From NCBI RefSeq assembly GCF_000425485.1, contig NZ_AUDN01000021.1, positions 81,476 to 145,475 of the forward strand: a stretch of DNA of 64,000 nucleotides, given 5' to 3'. Shown in pieces: positions 26,633 through 35,426 of this stretch. The translations under genes and the position numbers were made by a program. The DNA is from Flavobacterium tegetincola DSM 22377 (GTDB taxonomy: Bacteria > Bacteroidota > Bacteroidia > Flavobacteriales > Flavobacteriaceae). The notes under the pieces are model-generated. The model saw nothing but the letters and a program-made list of their open reading frames with translations, made no database searches and was not told the DNA's origin. Positions within the stretch are counted from its first letter, which is position 1; the number at the start of each line of letters is the position of its first letter.

Positions 26633-27265
26633 ATGATGATAAACTTAAGTATTGCCGACAATCAACCCGTAGTTATGCACGGAATAAAGAGCTATTTTAA
26701 AAGTCATTCGGAAATTTCAGTTCTCGATACTTTCAACCATTTAAGAGAATTAGAACTTTCTTTAGATGCAAGAAAAGCAGGCGTATTATTGATTGATCTA
26801 GAATTAGAAGGATTGCACAGTATCAAATCGTTAAAGAAAATGGTGGAGGAACATCCAAAAACCAAAATCTTGGTTTACACTTCTGCCTCTGAAAAGTTAT
26901 TTGGTGTAACCTCACTGAAAGCCGGTGCTTCTGGATTTATTTCCAAAAAGGAAACACTTTTAAAGGTGGAACAAGCCATTCTGCAAATAGCGGAAGGCAA
27001 AACCTATTTTAGTGATTTAGTACACAAAAGCGTCATTAGTTCTGCACGAATGAATAATGAGGAACGTATGTACCGTAAACTTTCGTCGCGCGAAAAAGAG
27101 GTTTTGAGTTATTTAATAAACGGTAAGAAGAACAATGAAATTTCAGAACTTTTAAATTTAAACGAAAAAACAATCAGCACGTACAAATTGCGATTGCTAA
27201 ACAAGCTAAACGTAACCAATTTAATTGACTTGGTCAATAAGGCAAAGACATTAGAAATAGTATAA
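26633..27265 (+). CDS. NarL/FixJ-type response regulator (orphan)
   Basis: A 210-residue protein with an N-terminal receiver (about 3-125) and a C-terminal LuxR-type helix-turn-helix (about 145-207, LSSREKEVLSYLINGKKNNEI). The phosphoacceptor is Asp55 in LLIDLELEG, and GFISKKE supplies the conserved lysine. The usual acidic pair near the N-terminus reads Asp9-Asn10 (IADNQPVV), which may weaken magnesium binding. No histidine kinase is adjacent. From memory, position between nadE and dnaG is conserved in flavobacteria. Targets are unknown. Confidence 0.88.
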   Translation: MMINLSIADNQPVVMHGIKSYFKSHSEISVLDTFNHLRELELSLDARKAGVLLIDLELEGLHSIKSLKKMVEEHPKTKILVYTSASEKLFGVTSLKAGASGFISKKETLLKVEQAILQIAEGKTYFSDLVHKSVISSARMNNEERMYRKLSSREKEVLSYLINGKKNNEISELLNLNEKTISTYKLRLLNKLNVTNLIDLVNKAKTLEIV

Positions 27266-27267
27266 TT

Positions 27268-29253
27268 TTAATTGTGGTACCGCGACATCACTCGTCCCAA
27301 CTTAGCAGAAAAAGATCCTATCAATTTGTAATAATCCATTACCATTGATAGGGTTTCTGAATTATCAGCATCAGGTTCCGGTAAAATGTCTTTCTTCAAT
27401 TCCTCAATAATTTTATCTACCAAAAACCATCTTAAAGTCAGAATAGTTTCGGTAACATATTGCCCAATGGTGTGGGATTTATCTTTGACCATGATGTTTT
27501 GCGCTTCCCAATTGTGCAGCGCTACCTTTTCATCATCCATTAAAACGTCCGTTACTTCTTGGGCCAAGTCTTGCGGAAGTTGCATCAAATAATGCTCCGT
27601 ATTGAAGGTCTCATTTTGACGAAAAAACGTCATAATATTGTTATAAATGTCTAAAAATAGAGGATTTGCCAATTCCACCTCATCTTCGTGCAAACTTAAA
27701 TAAACGCGATCGTATACTTTATAATTGCGTTTTTCGGTGTATTGTTCAATTTCGCCTTCTTCATTATTTCGCAATAAAACATCTTCAAATTCTTCTTCAG
27801 CATTTCCATAAAGCAAAAGAATTTCAATGATTTTACGTTCAATTTCATTTTGAATGTCCACCTTTGGAGCCGAATTTAAAGCAGACTCATCCTTTACCAC
27901 TTGAAACGATTTCTGATCTTGCCTGCCTTTTTTCTCCGCTTCGATACCGTCTTTTTGAATCAGCTGTGCTAAAGTACTTACTAAAACTTGTTCCGAAATA
28001 TCCATGATTCTGGAACATTCTTGAACATAAACCTCGCGCTGGATGCGATCCGGCACTTTGGAAATACTAACGACAATTTCCCGAATCAAATCGGCTTTTT
28101 TAACGGGATCATTTTTGGCATCTGCCATCAATAATGACGCTTTGAACTGAATAAAATCTTTAGAATTGGCTTCTAAATATTCGGTTACTTGCTCATAATT
28201 GTATTTTTTGGCAAAACTATCTGGATCTTCGCCATCAGGAAAACTGCACACTTTGACGTTCATTCCTTCTTCTAGGATCAAATCAATTCCGCGAAGTGAA
28301 GCCCGAAGTCCGGCAGCATCACCATCAAAAAGTACGGTAATATTTTTAGTCAATCGATTGATCAATCGAATTTGATCTGGCGTTAAAGCCGTTCCTGAAG
28401 AAGCCACAGTATTTTCAATCCCTGTTTGATGAAACTGAATTACATCTGTATAACCTTCCACCAAATAGCAATTATTTTGCTTTGCAATGGCTTGTTTGGC
28501 GTGATAAATACCGTACAAAACTTTACTCTTGTGGTACAATTCACTTTCCGGAGAATTCAGGTATTTGGCTGCTTTTTTATCGTTTGTTAGAATTCGTCCA
28601 CCAAAACCGAGTGTTCTTCCCGACATACTTTGAATGGGAAACATCACTCGGGCTCTAAAACGGTCCAACACATTTTTATCTTCTTTGACAATGGTCAAAC
28701 CACTTCCTTCCAAAAACTCCAATTGATATCCTTTTCCCAATGCTTCTTTTGAAAATGCGTCCCAAGCTTGTGGCGAATAACCTAATCCGAATTTTTTGAC
28801 GGTTTCCAATGTAAAGCCACGTTCCTTGAAATAAGATAAACCAATTGCTTTCCCTTCGTCCGTTTCAAAAAGCGTATGGTGGAAATATTTTTGTGCAAAT
28901 TCAGATACTAAGAATAGACTTTCTCTAAAATCAACTGTTGCTTTTTGTTCATCGGATTGCTCGGTTTCCTCGATTTCGATATTGTATTTCTTGGCCAAAT
29001 ATCGGATGGCTTCTGGATAGGTAAAATGCTCGTGTTCCATTAAAAATGCAACAGAATTACCACCTTTTCCTGAACTAAAATCCTTCCAAATTTGCTTTAC
29101 CGGCGAAACCATAAATGAAGGCGAACGCTCACTCGAAAACGGGCTCAATCCTTTAAAATTACTTCCTGCCCTTTTTAATTGTACAAAATCGCCAATAACT
29201 TCCTCTACTCGAGCGGTTTCAAAAACGGTATCAATTGTGGCTTGGGTAATCAT
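27268..29253 (-). CDS. dnaG: DNA primase
   Basis: Primase making RNA primers for replication, 661 residues. The TOPRIM core has YLVEGYTDVIQFHQ and the metal site FDGDAAGLRAS, and the catalytic RNA polymerase domain includes FRARVMFPIQ and GFGGRIL. The C-terminal part would bind DnaB. In the N-terminal zinc-binding domain the expected CPFH and CFGC positions read LSPFSSERSPSF and WKDFSSGKGG, so the zinc ligands are absent. The surrounding fold signature (PSFMVSPVKQIWKDF) is kept. It ends two bases from the convergent regulator gene. Confidence 0.96.
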   Translation of the reverse strand: MITQATIDTVFETARVEEVIGDFVQLKRAGSNFKGLSPFSSERSPSFMVSPVKQIWKDFSSGKGGNSVAFLMEHEHFTYPEAIRYLAKKYNIEIEETEQSDEQKATVDFRESLFLVSEFAQKYFHHTLFETDEGKAIGLSYFKERGFTLETVKKFGLGYSPQAWDAFSKEALGKGYQLEFLEGSGLTIVKEDKNVLDRFRARVMFPIQSMSGRTLGFGGRILTNDKKAAKYLNSPESELYHKSKVLYGIYHAKQAIAKQNNCYLVEGYTDVIQFHQTGIENTVASSGTALTPDQIRLINRLTKNITVLFDGDAAGLRASLRGIDLILEEGMNVKVCSFPDGEDPDSFAKKYNYEQVTEYLEANSKDFIQFKASLLMADAKNDPVKKADLIREIVVSISKVPDRIQREVYVQECSRIMDISEQVLVSTLAQLIQKDGIEAEKKGRQDQKSFQVVKDESALNSAPKVDIQNEIERKIIEILLLYGNAEEEFEDVLLRNNEEGEIEQYTEKRNYKVYDRVYLSLHEDEVELANPLFLDIYNNIMTFFRQNETFNTEHYLMQLPQDLAQEVTDVLMDDEKVALHNWEAQNIMVKDKSHTIGQYVTETILTLRWFLVDKIIEELKKDILPEPDADNSETLSMVMDYYKLIGSFSAKLGRVMSRYHN

Positions 29254-29574
29254 AGTTTAATTTAAGGAGTGCAAAGGTAGGGAAATTGTATTAAGATTGA
29301 AGTATTAAGTAGTAAGATGGAGGAGGAAAGATTAGAGGATTTGGGATTTGAGGATTGCAATTCAATTTTGAGGTTTGAAAGAATAAAAAAATGAGAGGCT
29401 TAAAGAACTCGCTTCTCAAAATTTCAATCTGCACGTTTATTACTTCCTAGGAATTTGTTATGATCTTGGCTGAAGAACCACGAGTTTGAATATTCAAATT
29501 TATATTTTAGCAAATATCAAGAAAAAGCCGCTTGAGAAAATCGTCTGAAGCACAGACATACTTTATGTTTAATT
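29254..29574. other. Intergenic region dnaG / transporter
   Basis: This 321-base gap contains the dnaG -7 element at its left edge, then purine-rich low-complexity sequence (about 29300-29400) and a weak GAGAGGC...GCTTCTC inverted repeat near 29390-29418. I see no gene. Confidence 0.5.
29272..29279 (-). promoter_or_regulatory. -7 promoter element of dnaG
   Basis: TACCTTTG on the minus strand matches TAnnTTTG, 18 bases before the dnaG ATG. Confidence 0.6.
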
Positions 29575-30771
29575 TCAAATGCTCTTTTTGTTCCACATAA
29601 AAAATCCAATTATTCCAATTAACGCCATTGTTATCATTGCCATTTGTAATCCAAAAATTGGATCTTCGATGCTATTACTATTATAAAATGCAAAAAGTAG
29701 CGACACCACTTTTGTGGGGACGAAAGCCAAACTAAGTAAAATGGCGAGATACTTTGGATTAGAAAATTTTGTCAATACAGAATGAACTACAGGTGCGATA
29801 TGAATTTCGGCCGCACTAAGTAATAGCATGGAAATTAAATAAAGTGACGCATCTTGCTCGCTGGGAATTTCTGGTAATAGCAATAATACTCCGAAAGACA
29901 AGGCTGCAAAAATAAAACCAACCACGACTTTAAAAATTTGAGAACTGTAAAAATAAGAATACAAAAAGATTGCGAAGACACTCAACGGCAACATAATTAT
30001 AGAACTCATTGATTGCCATAAATTTTGCGACCATTGAAAAGCAGAAATAGTGCTGAATTTTGTTTGCAATTCAAACATCCGAAAACTTGCCATTTCATAA
30101 ATACCCCAAAACAAAGCAACGAGTACCAATACCATCGCAATTTTAAAAACCCTATTTTTTATGATGTATTTATCTTTTTCAAATTTATTTTCTACACTTT
30201 CCTTTGATGCAAGAACTGGAATTAATGATAATAGCATCAGAATACCAGACAATATAAAACCACTATTATAACTGAAAGTTTCTCCAATGTATCCAAGTAA
30301 TATAACCCCCGAAAACGACCCTAAATTAACAGCGAGATAAAATAGCGTAAATCCTGAATCAAGTAGTTTGGTTTTATTTAAATAGAGCTTTCCATACGTT
30401 GAAATTATGTTAGGTGTATAAAATCCACTGCCTAAAACAACCAGAAGTAAGCCAATATAAAGTGTATTTAAAGAGGGAATGCACAAACAAAATGCACCAA
30501 GTGCTTGAGCAATTCCGCCGAGAAGTATTGCTTTTTTATTTCCTATCAGTAAGTCCCCGAAAAGCGCTCCGATGATTGGTGAAAAAATTAATGAACCCAT
30601 TATCAAACTATACACAACCATTGCATCTGCATTGGTCATTTGCACTGTATCACCAACCATATAAAGAACTAAAACCGCTCGAAAACCGTAGAAAGAGGCT
30701 CTCTCCAACATTCGAGATAATGCGTAGTTGTACGCTTCTTTGGGATGTTTCTGATTTTCGATCTTTATCAT
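29575..30771 (-). CDS. POT-like major facilitator transporter
   Basis: A 398-residue polytopic protein of about 12 helices. The N-terminal LERASFYGFRAVLVLYM resembles the signature of proton-coupled oligopeptide (POT/PTR2) transporters (ERxSYYGMRAxLVLYL), and GALFGDLLIGNKKAILLGG fits the MFS loop 2-3. The protein is shorter than usual POT members (450-500), and the ExxER proton-coupling motif reads RMLER, lacking the first glutamate. The substrate is therefore uncertain: peptides or another small solute. It stands alone on its strand. Confidence 0.65.
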   Translation of the reverse strand: MIKIENQKHPKEAYNYALSRMLERASFYGFRAVLVLYMVGDTVQMTNADAMVVYSLIMGSLIFSPIIGALFGDLLIGNKKAILLGGIAQALGAFCLCIPSLNTLYIGLLLVVLGSGFYTPNIISTYGKLYLNKTKLLDSGFTLFYLAVNLGSFSGVILLGYIGETFSYNSGFILSGILMLLSLIPVLASKESVENKFEKDKYIIKNRVFKIAMVLVLVALFWGIYEMASFRMFELQTKFSTISAFQWSQNLWQSMSSIIMLPLSVFAIFLYSYFYSSQIFKVVVGFIFAALSFGVLLLLPEIPSEQDASLYLISMLLLSAAEIHIAPVVHSVLTKFSNPKYLAILLSLAFVPTKVVSLLFAFYNSNSIEDPIFGLQMAMITMALIGIIGFFMWNKKSI

Positions 30772-31009
30772 TACAAATTGTTGATTGGTGAGGAAATTTT
30801 TTAGTGCTAGAATCTTCGCTATAATTTGGTAGGTGTTTTGTAAATATATGCAAATGCTTATAAAAATGCATTAAAAAAGATTCCTACGGAATGACAAATT
30901 TTAGTGGAGATGTTAATGCGCTTCTGGAACTGAAAGATTTAAATCTTGAAGGATCTAACTATTGGAACATTTAAAGTTACGGAATCAAAAGTAAAAGTAA
31001 AAAACCAAT

Positions 31010-31129
31010 TAGCCCCGATTGGAGGGAACATCCTTTTTTATTTCCGTTGGCTTTAGCCAGTGGAAATAAAAAAGATGTGGAAGGAAAGCGGGATTACGGA
31101 AGCCTGACTAGCCCAAGCCATTCGCTCCA
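31010..31129 (+). ncRNA. Intergenic structured element (copy B)
   Basis: The layout is AGCCCCGATTGGAGGGAACA, then TCCTTTTTT, a central hairpin ATTTCC...GGCT/AGCC...GGAAAT, AAAAAAGATGTGGAAGG, and AAAGCGGGATTA. The outer CCCGAT and GCGGG blocks and the T6/A6 arms can pair. The element at 44189-44296 is nearly identical in the arms but has a different, still paired, central stem. Conserved arms with compensatory stem changes suggest a structured RNA or a folded DNA repeat. It may belong to the Flavo-1 RNA family, which I recall only by name. Confidence 0.5.
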
Positions 31130-31140
31130 AATTATAAAAC

Positions 31141-31176
31141 AAAAAAACGCTTCTCCGAAAAGAAACGTTTTTAAAA
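31141..31176 (-). terminator. Terminator of the outer-membrane protein gene
   Basis: AAAAACG-C-TTCT pairs with AGAA-A-CGTTTTT with a short loop. A run of T follows on the minus strand, 25 bases after the stop of the gene ending at 31201. Confidence 0.75.
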
Positions 31177-31200
31177 ATAATGAGTAACTAACACAAATTT

Positions 31201-32253
31201 TTAAAGCAAATCAAAACGAATCCCTAAAGAAATGTTGTTCTGATCGATGGCATTGTCTTCAAACAGCGGACTCAAATCGTATTTTAAGTACAAACTCGTA
31301 GATTTATAACCAATGTAAGTGCTTACACCATAAACGAAATCATTGGCATTGAAGTCTCCTTTGGTTACTTCTCGGGATTTATATCCATCAATGTCATACT
31401 TTATAATTTGTTTCGATTTCAGGTTAACACCAGCAAATCCTCCAATTCCAAAACGTACACTTTCATGCGTTCTAAAGGATGTTTTACCGTCTTTTACCGT
31501 TTTACCGGAAAAATCAAATTCTAAATGCATGGGTACCACTAAATTTACATTTCGAAAACGGGAATCTTTCATGTTGACTGGATTTACTTCTAAATCTGTA
31601 GTTGTTCCGTTATCCACAAAATAGCGATTATCCGTAGCGCGAAGATTGTTATACATCACGGAAACTCCATATTTAAAGTGCAAGAGGTTGTTTTCTTTTG
31701 CAATTCGAGTGTTCCAGGTTACACCCCATTCGTAAAAATGTGAACCCATATAACGAAAATCTGAATTGGCAACTGCTCCATCTGTAACCAAATTATTTAT
31801 TCCTGTAGCAAAGACAAATTGCGAAGTGGTTCGGGCTTCGCCTTTTTTCTGACTTAAAGTGTCTTTCTTTGTACTGAATTTTGGATCCCAAATGATTTTA
31901 AATCCACCTTTGGTTTTTAGAGTATCGTTATCGGCAATAGTTCCATTTACTTTTAATTGCACTAATTCATTTAATTCTTTTTGATAAATTGCAACTCGAT
32001 TTTCAATGTTTTTTGCTCTTACTTCTGCCAAAACTTTCTTTTTTTCATCCGCTTCTGCAATTGAAATACTGCGATTTTCAAGCTGTACATTCACCTCTTC
32101 TACATCCTTTTTCAAGGCCGCTTTTTCTTCTTTTGTTGCCATTTCAATTTTGTTGGCAATTGCTCTGACACGCATGTCAAATGAGTCTTGGGCTTGGACT
32201 TTTGCCAAAAAAAGGCACAAGGAGACTACTAGATAAATTGTAAAATTTTTCAT
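31201..32253 (-). CDS. Putative outer-membrane beta-barrel protein
   Basis: A 350-residue exported protein. The signal peptide MKNFTIYLVVSLCLFLAKVQAQ is cleaved near residue 22. Residues about 30-95 are charged and helical (a likely coiled coil, EEKAALKKDVEEVNVQLENR). From about residue 140 to the C-terminus alternating aromatic and polar strands suggest an 8- to 10-strand barrel, ending in ISLGIRFDLL. I recognise no enzyme motif. It follows the sigma and anti-sigma genes, with 29 bases after the latter, so it may be part of the regulon they control. Confidence 0.7.
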   Translation of the reverse strand: MKNFTIYLVVSLCLFLAKVQAQDSFDMRVRAIANKIEMATKEEKAALKKDVEEVNVQLENRSISIAEADEKKKVLAEVRAKNIENRVAIYQKELNELVQLKVNGTIADNDTLKTKGGFKIIWDPKFSTKKDTLSQKKGEARTTSQFVFATGINNLVTDGAVANSDFRYMGSHFYEWGVTWNTRIAKENNLLHFKYGVSVMYNNLRATDNRYFVDNGTTTDLEVNPVNMKDSRFRNVNLVVPMHLEFDFSGKTVKDGKTSFRTHESVRFGIGGFAGVNLKSKQIIKYDIDGYKSREVTKGDFNANDFVYGVSTYIGYKSTSLYLKYDLSPLFEDNAIDQNNISLGIRFDLL

Positions 32254-32282
32254 GATTGATTGTTTATTTGATTAATGATTGT

Positions 32283-32990
32283 TTATTCTAAATTTCTTTT
32301 AGTTACAGCAATTTTGACTTCCTTATACGTTTTATTCACTGATTTGATGACTTTTTCACGAAAGGAAAGTTCCAGTTCGCCGTCAACTTGTGAGAGCAGT
32401 TGAGCAGTATTCACGGATAGTGCAACGGGATCGTTTTTTGATTTTGAAGAGTGATTGTTTTCCACAGAAGCCAACAAAGAGTTTGCGTCCACTTTAACTT
32501 CCGTTTTCTGACTGTTGATTGGTTTTTTAATTATTTCATTTTCTGAACTTAAAGCAATTTGTACTGGTTTTTCTTTTTTTACAAGTGGGTTTGATTTCAC
32601 TTTTAAAGCCTCTTTGTCCGTTTGCTTAACCACAGCTTTTTCACGTATTGAAACAATCGCTGTAGCATTTTGTTCTACTGGCTTTTCTATTAAATTTTCT
32701 AAATTATTTTCTTTTTCCAGATCATTTTCATTGTTTTCGATAATTACATCTTGCAAAACTACTTTCTGGTGTTCCGAGTCAATCACTTCTTCGGTTTGAT
32801 TAAGAAAAACGGTTGCTATTATAATAAATCCCAAAAAACTTGCTGCAAAAAACATCCAACGATAGTTTTTTTTAGGTTTCTCGACAACGGTTAGCATGGC
32901 ATCCAACCGGTCCCAAGAATTTTCGGACGGCTTGATTTCTCTGCTGTTGAGTTTGTCTCTAAACTGATTTTCTATATTATTCTGTTCCAT
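32283..32990 (-). CDS. Putative membrane anti-sigma factor
   Basis: A 235-residue protein. The cytoplasmic N-terminus (MEQNNIENQFRDKLNSREI...SWDRLDAML) has the short helical segment with a conserved Trp seen in Bacteroidota anti-sigma-like proteins. One membrane helix lies at about 44-63 (WMFFAASFLGFIIIATVFL), then a low-complexity Lys/Glu-rich periplasmic region. The start overlaps the sigma factor end by 14 bases, which points to translational coupling and a partner role. The function is inferred from topology and context; there is no strong domain signature. Confidence 0.65.
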   Translation of the reverse strand: MEQNNIENQFRDKLNSREIKPSENSWDRLDAMLTVVEKPKKNYRWMFFAASFLGFIIIATVFLNQTEEVIDSEHQKVVLQDVIIENNENDLEKENNLENLIEKPVEQNATAIVSIREKAVVKQTDKEALKVKSNPLVKKEKPVQIALSSENEIIKKPINSQKTEVKVDANSLLASVENNHSSKSKNDPVALSVNTAQLLSQVDGELELSFREKVIKSVNKTYKEVKIAVTKRNLE

Positions 32991-33537
32991 TTTGATACTT
33001 CTTCATTTTGTTAATCAACTCTTGCAACATTTTTCTGGCATGCGACAATTGCGATTTCGACGTTCCTTCATTTATTCCTAACATTTCGGCAATTTCCTTG
33101 TATTTGTAACCTTCGATTGCGTAAAGATTGAAAATCATTTTGTAGCCTTCCGGCAAATTGTCAATCAAAGACTGAATATCCTCTACAGAAAAATTACTTT
33201 CAATATTATTAAACCCTTCTTCCTTATAATATTCATCTTCCAGAAAGCTGACTTTCTTTTGTGCCCGAATAAAAGAAATACTTTCATTGATCATTATCCT
33301 GCGAATCCATCCCTCAAAGCTTCCTTTGCTTTCAAAATTTTTGAGATTAACAAAGACTTTCATAAAAGCGGTAATCATTACATCTTCGGCTTGGTGAATA
33401 TCTTTGATGTATTGTCGGCAAACACTTAACATCTTCGGAGCGAACTTCGAATAAATCTGCTGCTGAGCATGCCGATTCTTATCGACTGCCAGTTGGATTA
33501 TCTCCTGTTCTTCTTGATGTAAGCGAATTACTTTCAT
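32977..33537 (-). CDS. ECF-type RNA polymerase sigma factor
   Basis: A sigma-70 family ECF factor of about 186 residues. Region 2 is visible as QQIYSKFAPKMLSVCRQYIKD...AEDVMITAFMKVFVNL and GSFEGWIRRIMINESI; region 4 as LPEGYKMIFNLYAIEGYKYKEIAEMLGINEGTSKSQLSHARKML. The frame extends seven codons further to 33558, but ATG 33537 (MKVIRLHQEEQEI) fits family N-termini better. It is followed by its probable anti-sigma factor and an outer-membrane protein, so it may respond to envelope conditions. Confidence 0.92.
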   Translation of the reverse strand: MKVIRLHQEEQEIIQLAVDKNRHAQQQIYSKFAPKMLSVCRQYIKDIHQAEDVMITAFMKVFVNLKNFESKGSFEGWIRRIMINESISFIRAQKKVSFLEDEYYKEEGFNNIESNFSVEDIQSLIDNLPEGYKMIFNLYAIEGYKYKEIAEMLGINEGTSKSQLSHARKMLQELINKMKKYQNGTE

Positions 33538-33647
33538 TTTTTGATTTGCGATGTACAAATTAAGTTTAGGATTCTTCGAAAACGAAATAAGTACAAATGA
33601 TTTCTATTATTATAGACGAGATTGATTTTAAAAAGGTTGCATGAAGC

Positions 33648-34205
33648 TTAATTTATTTTATAAACTTGTTCTGCTAGACCTGTTTTTAATGGAATGGTTA
33701 CAATTTTTTGTACTGAAGAATTTCTAGTTCCAATTTCCGATTCAATGATTACTAAAGTTTCTGTCTTTTCATTAATCACCCAATTCACCAATGAAAAGTT
33801 GGCACTGGAAAGTTTTACTGTCTCAAACGTATTTAACTTTATCAAATACAATTGGCGGATTGTATTGCTCATTTTATTATAAGTCTTTTCAGCTTTGGAG
33901 TCCGTCTCTACTAAAATGAAATTAGCGTTTTGATATTTCATACTTGATTTGGTGTCAAATTTTGCAGTCACATTTGAAATATTTAACCCCGACTCAAAAG
34001 CTATTTCCTTCGTACTATTTGATTCTGTGTTGATGAAGACTAATTTGTCTTCGCCAACATTTCCCATTTTGGAAATACTTCTAGAATACGTTACTACCAA
34101 ATTAGTATGTTCAATTTCTTTTAATTGATTGAAGTACACTTCGTCAACTTTTTGAGCATTTACAGAAAAACCGACAAATAGGATGGATAGTAGAATGATT
34201 TTCAT
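33648..34205 (-). CDS. Secreted protein of unknown function
   Basis: A 185-residue protein with signal peptide MKIILLSILFVGFSVNAQ (cleavage near 18). The mature part is beta-rich and full of Ser/Thr/Asn without cysteines, zinc motifs or lipobox. I do not recognise a family. It would be periplasmic or released. It lies upstream of the sigma factor on the same strand with a gap of about 110 bases, so a link is possible but not shown. Confidence 0.6.
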   Translation of the reverse strand: MKIILLSILFVGFSVNAQKVDEVYFNQLKEIEHTNLVVTYSRSISKMGNVGEDKLVFINTESNSTKEIAFESGLNISNVTAKFDTKSSMKYQNANFILVETDSKAEKTYNKMSNTIRQLYLIKLNTFETVKLSSANFSLVNWVINEKTETLVIIESEIGTRNSSVQKIVTIPLKTGLAEQVYKIN

Positions 34206-34434
34206 GATGATGATTTTATATAAGTAAAGACTAAATTACAGAATAAATGGATGCATGACTAAAATACATTTGACAATCTTGCAAATAGCTAATTATGTAG
34301 ATTTAATAATCGCTTCTTATTAACTATTTATCAGCAATTTCAGCAATAAACACAGCTTTAAGCATTGCAGTAGTATTATGTAAGAAATGCAGACGAAGCG
34401 GAGTTAACGTGTTTTTTGAATTGAAACTAAAAAA

Positions 34435-35412
34435 TTACTTCTTTCGTTCAATTACATAATTCACCATCAAGATTAATGCTTCTTTATATTCTGAAGTTGG
34501 AAATGTATTTAATAAGGCTAAAGCTTCGGTTTGAAAAGCAATCATTTTATCTTCGGCATACGTTAAACCGTTGTTGTTTTTAACGAAAGCGATGACTTCT
34601 TTGACGCGTTTTTTGTCTTTATTGTGATTTTTAATGGAATTGATGACCCATTTTTTTTCTTGAGACGTACAGTGATTCAAAACGTAAATCAACGGCAAAG
34701 TCATTTTTTGTTCCTTAATATCAATACCTGTAGGCTTGCCGATTGCCTCATCCGTGTAGTCAAATAAATCATCTTTAATTTGAAAAGCCATTCCGATGAG
34801 TTCGCCAAATTTGCGCATTTTTTCCACTTGTTCAAGGTCTTCGCTGACTGATTTTGCCCCAAGAGCACAACAAGCGGCGATAAGTGTGGCTGTTTTTTGT
34901 CGGATGATTTCGTAGTAAATATCCTCGGTAATGTCGAGACGGCGGGCTTTTTCAATTTGTAATAACTCACCTTCACTCATTTCTCTGACGGCAACGGAGA
35001 TGATTTTTAGTAAATCAAAATCGCCATTGTCTATGGAAAGCAAAAGTCCTTTTGAAAGTAAATAATCGCCTACAAGAACGGCAATTTTATTTTTCCAAAG
35101 TGCATTGACTGAAAAGAAACCGCGACGCCTGTTACTGTCGTCCACCACATCATCATGCACTAAAGTAGCGGTGTGAATTAATTCGATTACAGAAGCACCA
35201 CGATACGTTCGGTCGTTTACGCTTCCGCCTGAAATCATTTTGGCCGTTAAGAAAACAAACATCGGACGCATTTGTTTCCCTTTTCGGTTGACAATATAAT
35301 AGGTAATTCGGTTGAGCAAGGCCACTTTTGAAGTCATGGATTCGTGGAACTTTGTTTCAAAAAGTTCCATTTCCTCTAAAATGGGCTGTTTAATTTGCTC
35401 GGTGATTTTCAT
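34435..35412 (-). CDS. Polyprenyl diphosphate synthase (trans-type)
   Basis: A cytoplasmic prenyltransferase extending allylic diphosphates with isopentenyl diphosphate, probably for the menaquinone side chain. The first aspartate-rich motif is VHDDVVDDSNRRRG (DDxxD) and the second QIKDDLFDY. GKQMRPMFVFLTAKM and the KTATLIAACCALGA helix are typical. It is 325 residues from ATG 35412. The frame also offers TTG at 35421, but that codon is part of the TAAATTTG promoter element and is unlikely to be used. The product chain length cannot be told reliably. Confidence 0.92.
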   Translation of the reverse strand: MKITEQIKQPILEEMELFETKFHESMTSKVALLNRITYYIVNRKGKQMRPMFVFLTAKMISGGSVNDRTYRGASVIELIHTATLVHDDVVDDSNRRRGFFSVNALWKNKIAVLVGDYLLSKGLLLSIDNGDFDLLKIISVAVREMSEGELLQIEKARRLDITEDIYYEIIRQKTATLIAACCALGAKSVSEDLEQVEKMRKFGELIGMAFQIKDDLFDYTDEAIGKPTGIDIKEQKMTLPLIYVLNHCTSQEKKWVINSIKNHNKDKKRVKEVIAFVKNNNGLTYAEDKMIAFQTEALALLNTFPTSEYKEALILMVNYVIERKK

Positions 35413-35418
35413 TGCTTG

Positions 35419-35426
35419 CAAATTTA
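35419..35426 (-). promoter_or_regulatory. -7 element of the polyprenyl synthase gene
   Basis: TAAATTTG on the minus strand lies only six bases before the ATG at 35412, implying a leaderless or nearly leaderless mRNA. Confidence 0.6.

Larger units (their letters stand above)
30772..31200. other. Intergenic region with structured element
   Basis: This 429-base gap contains the transporter upstream region (30772-31005), structured element B (31010-31129) and a bidirectional terminator (31141-31176). No credible coding frame. Confidence 0.6.
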
